Below, in pieces: positions 31,639 through 35,119 of a DNA stretch of 35,119 bases. The position numbers and the translations under genes are program-made. Where the stretch lies: contig JANQQS010000031.1 of NCBI GenBank assembly GCA_028284955.1, forward strand, positions 1-35,119. Reading direction: 5' to 3'. Source of the stretch: Myxococcota bacterium (GTDB lineage Bacteria; Myxococcota_A; Polyangia; Polyangiales; Houyiibacteriaceae). The notes beneath the pieces were generated by a model. That model was not told the origin of the DNA, made no database searches, and was given only the letters and a program-made list of their open reading frames with translations. Position 1 is the stretch's first letter. Each line of letters opens with the position of its first letter.

Positions 31639-32828
31639 ATCACCGAACAACACCCCGTACGCGAATGTCAAACGCTCGATGGGCCGCGCTTCTGACAACC
31701 CTGCCAGGATTCATCGCACATTCCGGATGTTCGGATAGCGCGCCTCAAGATGAAAACGCGCTGGGCGAAGTCACCGACGATCGGAGACGAGAGGCGCTGA
31801 CCACGCTCGCCGAAAACATCGCCCTGCCCACCTATCGCGAGTTTGCTGCGCGTGCCGGTGACCTTCGCGAGCAAGCTGCTTCGTTCTGCGCAAATCCGAC
31901 CTTGGAATCGCTTACGTCGACGCAAGAGGCGTGGTCCGATGCGCGAGCCCCATGGAAACGAAGCGAAGCGTTTGCGCTCGGGCCCTACCAAGACGACCCT
32001 CCTCGTCTCGGACCGAAGATTGATTTTTGGCCGGCTCGAACGCGAGACATCGAGCGAGTGTTGGCCGACACCAAATCCATCGACCAAGCGTTTCTGGATG
32101 GCCAGGGGGTGACCAAGAAAGGGCTCCCAGTCATTGAGTATGTGCTCTTCGACGCCGAAGCCGACGAAGCCGCCGAACTCGAACGGTTTCAAACAGACGG
32201 GGGAGACCGGCGCTGCGCATACCTCGTCGCGCTCACCGAAGACCTCGCAGCTCGCGCCGAAGAGATGGTTCAGGCGTGGGACCCCGGCGACGGCGACTTC
32301 GCGGGGGAAATCGTCCGCGCCGGAGAAGGCAGCGAATACTTCGTGACGCTTCAGATCGCCGTCAACGAGCTCTTCAACCAGCTCACCTTCACCGCAGAGA
32401 ATATTCGCGAGCTCAAGATCGGAAAGCCTCAGGGCAAACGCAATGGAGGCAACCCCCAACCGGACAGCGTAGAATCGCGCTTCAGCCACCGCTCGGCCCA
32501 AGACATTGTCAATACGCTCGAAGGACTTCGCGCGGCGTATACCGGCGATTTGAACGACCAGGAAGGTGTCGGATTCGAGGAAGTGCTCGCCGAACGCATT
32601 CGAGGCACGGACCGCGAATCATTGAGCGCGAAGCTCGAGGATCAATTTGAGCGCGCGATTTCCGCGACCGAAACGATCGAGGGAACCTTCGTCGACGCAG
32701 TCGAAGCGCAGCCCGAGCAAGTCGAAGCGGCGTATCAAGAAGTGAAAACGCTACACCGGCTGCTCGGCGCTGACGCGTCCAACGTGCTGGGGGTTACGGT
32801 GATGTTTAACAACACAGACGCTGACTAG
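31635..32828 (+). CDS. Imelysin family lipoprotein, second copy
   Basis: The 397-residue lipoprotein (signal ends IAHSGC, Cys32) has a helical imelysin domain with KGLPVIEYVLFD (the equivalent of the GxHxxE motif without His), followed by AYLVALTEDLAARAEEMVQAW and IAVNELFNQLTFTAENIRELKIGKP. It starts at ATG 31635, overlapping the DHOR stop by four bases, so the two are translationally coupled. Together with IrpA and DHOR it forms a surface iron-acquisition unit. It ends at TAG just before a structured repeat. Confidence 0.9.
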   Translation: MNHRTTPRTRMSNARWAALLTTLPGFIAHSGCSDSAPQDENALGEVTDDRRREALTTLAENIALPTYREFAARAGDLREQAASFCANPTLESLTSTQEAWSDARAPWKRSEAFALGPYQDDPPRLGPKIDFWPARTRDIERVLADTKSIDQAFLDGQGVTKKGLPVIEYVLFDAEADEAAELERFQTDGGDRRCAYLVALTEDLAARAEEMVQAWDPGDGDFAGEIVRAGEGSEYFVTLQIAVNELFNQLTFTAENIRELKIGKPQGKRNGGNPQPDSVESRFSHRSAQDIVNTLEGLRAAYTGDLNDQEGVGFEEVLAERIRGTDRESLSAKLEDQFERAISATETIEGTFVDAVEAQPEQVEAAYQEVKTLHRLLGADASNVLGVTVMFNNTDAD

Positions 32829-32831
32829 AAC

Positions 32832-33004
32832 TAGAGTACTGATCTTTTGGCCTGCTTGCGGCTTACCTCCTCGCTCTCTCCCTGCGAGGTACGTTTGTAC
32901 CTCTCAGTCGTTCGCTGTGGGGGCGCTCGCAATCAGACTCAAAATCTCAGCACTCTGTGGCACGTGGCTCGAGCTCACGCTCAGGCCAAAATTCCGCTGC
33001 TCTA
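32832..33004 (+). repeat. Structured repeat B (MITE-like), downstream of the second imelysin
   Basis: This is the other copy of repeat A. Its left end (32832-32854, TAGAG...TTTTGGCCTG) and inverted right end (32978-33004) match at 17 of 23 positions. The central blocks 32858-32887 and 32903-32930 are identical to copy A in inverse orientation, flanking a different hairpin (GAGGTAC-gttt-GTACCTC, 32886-32903). Unlike copy A, it has an extra segment of about 47 bases before the right end. It begins three bases after the imelysin stop. Confidence 0.82.
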
Positions 33005-33066
33005 TGGAATGTTACTGGACTTGCAATGAACGAATTCGACAGTTGCGTTAGACTACGAGAAGCTCC

Positions 33067-33864
33067 TTGATCGCCTGGGGGAAGAATGCGCGATTGGCGA
33101 TGCGGGCGACCGGTGCGGCGGCGTATGCGTCGGGGGTGCTCGGGGTATATGAGCTGCAGCGGCCGCATGTGAGTGCGGAAACCGATGAGGCGATGCGTGA
33201 GCGTTACAAACGGCACGTGTGTCGAACGCTCATGCGCGTGCTCGGGGTTCGCTATCGCATCGACGCGGTTCCGCTTGGGGCCCAGTCCGAGACGCGTGGT
33301 CGGCTCGTGGTGGCGAACCACCGTTCGGCGCTTGATATCGGAATCCTGCTGGGACATTTCGGAGGCCATATTCTGAGCCGTGGCGACGTCGCAGGCTGGC
33401 CTTTGGTGGGCCGGCTCGCGGACCGAGCGGGAACGATTTTTGTCGATCGCAAAAGCCGCCGCAGCGGAGCACGGGCCATTCGCGAAATTCGGCGCCATCT
33501 CGAAGCAGGACGCACCGTCACGGTGTTCCCGGAGGGAACGACCTTCCTTGGCGACGAAGTACGACCCTTTCAAAGCGGTGCATTTGCCGCGGCGCGCGGG
33601 CTGAACGTCGAAGTCATCCCGGTTGGGTTCGCGTACGAACACGGAACCGAATATTACCGATGCTCGTTCGGCACCCACCTCTCGCGCGTCGCACAACGCA
33701 AACGAACGCAGGTCGTCGGCTGCGTGGGCGCGCCACTTGAGAGCTCCAGCTTTAGAGACACCGCCCAGCTCGCGGAGGCGGCGCGAGAGGCTGTCCAGCG
33801 AATGGTTGACCGAGCACGACCGCAGCTCGAGAAGGCCCTCGGAGCAAGCCCCGAATCGTCGTGA
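33067..33864 (+). CDS. plsC: 1-acyl-sn-glycerol-3-phosphate acyltransferase (PlsC family)
   Basis: The 265-residue protein has the PlsC acyltransferase motifs: NHRSALD (84-90, the NHX4D catalytic site), SRGDVAGWPLVG, GTIFVDR and FPEGTTF (154-160). It should acylate lysophosphatidate in membrane lipid synthesis, though members can act on other lipids. The start is uncertain: TTG 33067, TTG 33094 and ATG 33100 are in frame. It has no obvious partner; the imelysin and repeat B lie upstream. Confidence 0.92.
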   Translation: MIAWGKNARLAMRATGAAAYASGVLGVYELQRPHVSAETDEAMRERYKRHVCRTLMRVLGVRYRIDAVPLGAQSETRGRLVVANHRSALDIGILLGHFGGHILSRGDVAGWPLVGRLADRAGTIFVDRKSRRSGARAIREIRRHLEAGRTVTVFPEGTTFLGDEVRPFQSGAFAAARGLNVEVIPVGFAYEHGTEYYRCSFGTHLSRVAQRKRTQVVGCVGAPLESSSFRDTAQLAEAAREAVQRMVDRARPQLEKALGASPESS

Positions 33865-33988
33865 TTCCATGGAGAACCTTGAAACTACGTGTGAATTCGG
33901 ATAGCTCAAGCGCTCGTAGGCGAGCTGAGGGGTGAATACTCCGCCCCGCGGTCGCGTACAAGCCGATGGCCGCGAAAGGAATGTGCAG

Positions 33989-35020
33989 ATGACCCTGATC
34001 CGATTGACCCTGGTCCGATTGACCTTGATCGCAATGACCGCGATCGCGACCGGTTGTTCGTTTTCCGCCAGCTACTCCGCCCACGCGTCAACCGGCACGG
34101 GACAATCTTTCGTCGAAGTGCCGACCGCTCCACCCGCATTGCGGCCCGCGGTCGCCACGCGACCTCCACGACCAAACGACAACTCGGTGTGGGTTTCCGG
34201 TCATTGGTCGTGGAACGGCAGCTGGGTGTGGGTCGACGGCCACTGGCAAGTGGCATCCCGCGGCCGGATTTGGCAGCCGCCCGTGTGTGTTCCCGACGGG
34301 AACCAATATCGCTACTACCCCGGCTATTTTCGTCCAGAAACGTTTCGCCCTCGCCACGCCTATCGCAACCCGGAAAGCTCGGTTCCTGTGAGCGTCACCA
34401 CGCCGGAGACGCGTGCCGCAAACCGCGTCGTCGTTCGTCGTCCTCCGCCGCGCCGCGCCGCGCAAGCCAGCAATAGCGGCAATGGCGGCAGCGCGAACAA
34501 CGACAGCAGTGGTGGAGGCAGCAACGCTGAAGCGTCCAACCAAAACGAAACACGCCCGACGAGCACCGTGCGACCGGCAGTCGTTCGACAAGGCACCACG
34601 AAAGTGACGCCAGCCGCCGGTTCGACAAATGCATCCAACACCAACACGACCCAAGGCAGCGGCTCAACCGGATCGACCCCGCGCGTGTCGACTGCGGGCG
34701 GTAGCAACGTCGCCAAACCTGGAACCGCCGTGCCCACCAGCACAGTGCGCCCCGGCGTCGCGCGGCAAGGAACCACCAGTGTGACCCCGCGCATCACCTG
34801 CGCCACCGAACCTCGAGGCCGTCGCGGTCAGCGCTTCGAAGTCAAAGGAAGCGGCTTCGGCCCCGGCGCCCGGGTAGCGATTGGAACCGTTTCCGCCAAA
34901 GTCGTTCGCGTCGAAGAACGACGACTCGAAGCAGAACTGCCCCGCGGCGCGGTCACCGGCGAAGTCACCGTGAAGTTCAACGGTCAGACGGCTAGATGTG
35001 GCCAAATCCGCATCCAGTAG
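33989..35020 (+). CDS. W-rich (YXWGXW-like) lipoprotein with IPT/TIG-like C-terminus
   Basis: The 343-residue protein has a signal peptide whose hydrophobic core is a tandem 15-bp repeat (TLIRL TLVRL TLIAM, lipidation at TGC). It is followed by a W-rich repeat (SVWVSGHWSWNGSWVWVDGHW), a Ser/Asn/Gly-rich linker with two TSTVRP..VRQGTT..TP units (residues about 186 and 248), and a terminal domain that looks like IPT/TIG (RRGQRFEVKGSGFGPGARVAIG). ATG 33989 has AAGGA eight bases upstream; the open extension to 33932 is not supported. It is a likely outer-membrane surface protein. A structured repeat follows. Confidence 0.85.
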   Translation: MTLIRLTLVRLTLIAMTAIATGCSFSASYSAHASTGTGQSFVEVPTAPPALRPAVATRPPRPNDNSVWVSGHWSWNGSWVWVDGHWQVASRGRIWQPPVCVPDGNQYRYYPGYFRPETFRPRHAYRNPESSVPVSVTTPETRAANRVVVRRPPPRRAAQASNSGNGGSANNDSSGGGSNAEASNQNETRPTSTVRPAVVRQGTTKVTPAAGSTNASNTNTTQGSGSTGSTPRVSTAGGSNVAKPGTAVPTSTVRPGVARQGTTSVTPRITCATEPRGRRGQRFEVKGSGFGPGARVAIGTVSAKVVRVEERRLEAELPRGAVTGEVTVKFNGQTARCGQIRIQ

Positions 35021-35043
35021 ACTAGAGCAGTGATCAGTTTACC

Positions 35044-35119
35044 TGAGGGTCTGGCACCCAGACCCTCTCGCCGGGATACGATCCCGTCGATTCACCCAAA
35101 CTCCCCCGCCAGGAGGCAC
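35044..35119 (+). repeat. Structured repeat, family 2, copy 2 (reaches window end)
   Basis: This copy matches 13737-13812 at 73 of 76 positions. It begins 24 bases after the stop of the W-rich lipoprotein and runs to the last base of the window, so its right end is not seen. The first hairpin (GAGGGTCTGG/CCAGACCCTC) is identical. The second (CGCCGGGAT/ATCCCGTCG) has a compensating C-G pair in place of T-A, and one mismatch. Confidence 0.85.

Noticed and set aside
32947-33909. 320-codon minus-strand frame opposite plsC
   Set aside because: PlsC motifs on the plus strand are unambiguous; the minus frame has no recognisable domain.

Overview
The window looks like chromosomal DNA from a Myxococcota (deltaproteobacterial) genome. 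The reasons are the moderately high GC, the many predicted secreted lipoproteins with long low-complexity or beta-propeller bodies, a trypsin-like protease ending in a MYXO-CTERM-like tail, a CorE-type sigma factor with a cysteine-rich C-terminus, and a TIGR02147 regulator coupled to a lipoprotein. No rRNA, tRNA, CRISPR array or complete insertion sequence was recognised.

Layout. 1-6.5 kb: a propeller lipoprotein, a trypsin-like protease, a TIGR02147 regulator coupled by ATGA overlap to a lipoprotein, and another lipoprotein. 6.5-8.3 kb: a GST / unknown protein / HxlR operon behind two tandem 15-bp palindromes. 8.3-10.5 kb: a CorE-like ECF sigma factor followed 35 bp later by a prokaryotic (6-4) photolyase with four iron-sulfur cysteines. 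10.5-12.3 kb: a doubtful small ORF, an AraC/GyrI-like regulator and a SnoaL-like protein. 12.4-14.9 kb: a von Willebrand A lipoprotein, a structured repeat and a small lipoprotein. 14.9-18.5 kb: a DUF3626 protein, a vapB whose vapC is cut off after about 15 codons, a PaaK-like adenylate-forming enzyme, and an uncatalogued 50-residue peptide with a double-glycine-type leader, facing a LysR regulator at 18.5-19.5 kb.

19.4-23.4 kb: a Gre-family factor, a 169-bp MITE-like element, a propeller lipoprotein, an AAC(3)-like acetyltransferase and a RelBE-like pair whose toxin has a 7-residue in-frame duplication. 23.4-25.3 kb: a CPA-type antiporter with TrkA domain, whose 3' end carries a canonical terminator for the opposite strand. 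25.3-28.3 kb: three lipoproteins in one operon, one with a cysteine-rich hydrophobic segment. 28.3-32.8 kb: an iron locus with three Fur-box-like sites, a small CxCG protein, an imelysin (IrpA type), a di-haem oxidoreductase and a second imelysin. 33-35 kb: a PlsC acyltransferase and a W-rich lipoprotein with an IPT/TIG-like end.

Two features run across genes. First, structured repeats sit directly at stop codons: one family at 1-118 and 32832-33004, a second at 13737-13812 and 35044-35119. Their hairpins are kept by compensating changes or by wholesale replacement of the stem, and several share a TAGAG-type left end. Second, short tandem duplications (9-23 bp, often a multiple of 3) occur in at least a dozen places, especially around start codons and in signal peptides. 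The best candidates for something undescribed are the peptide / PaaK-like enzyme / LysR locus inserted at a broken vapBC, and the stop-codon-linked repeats.
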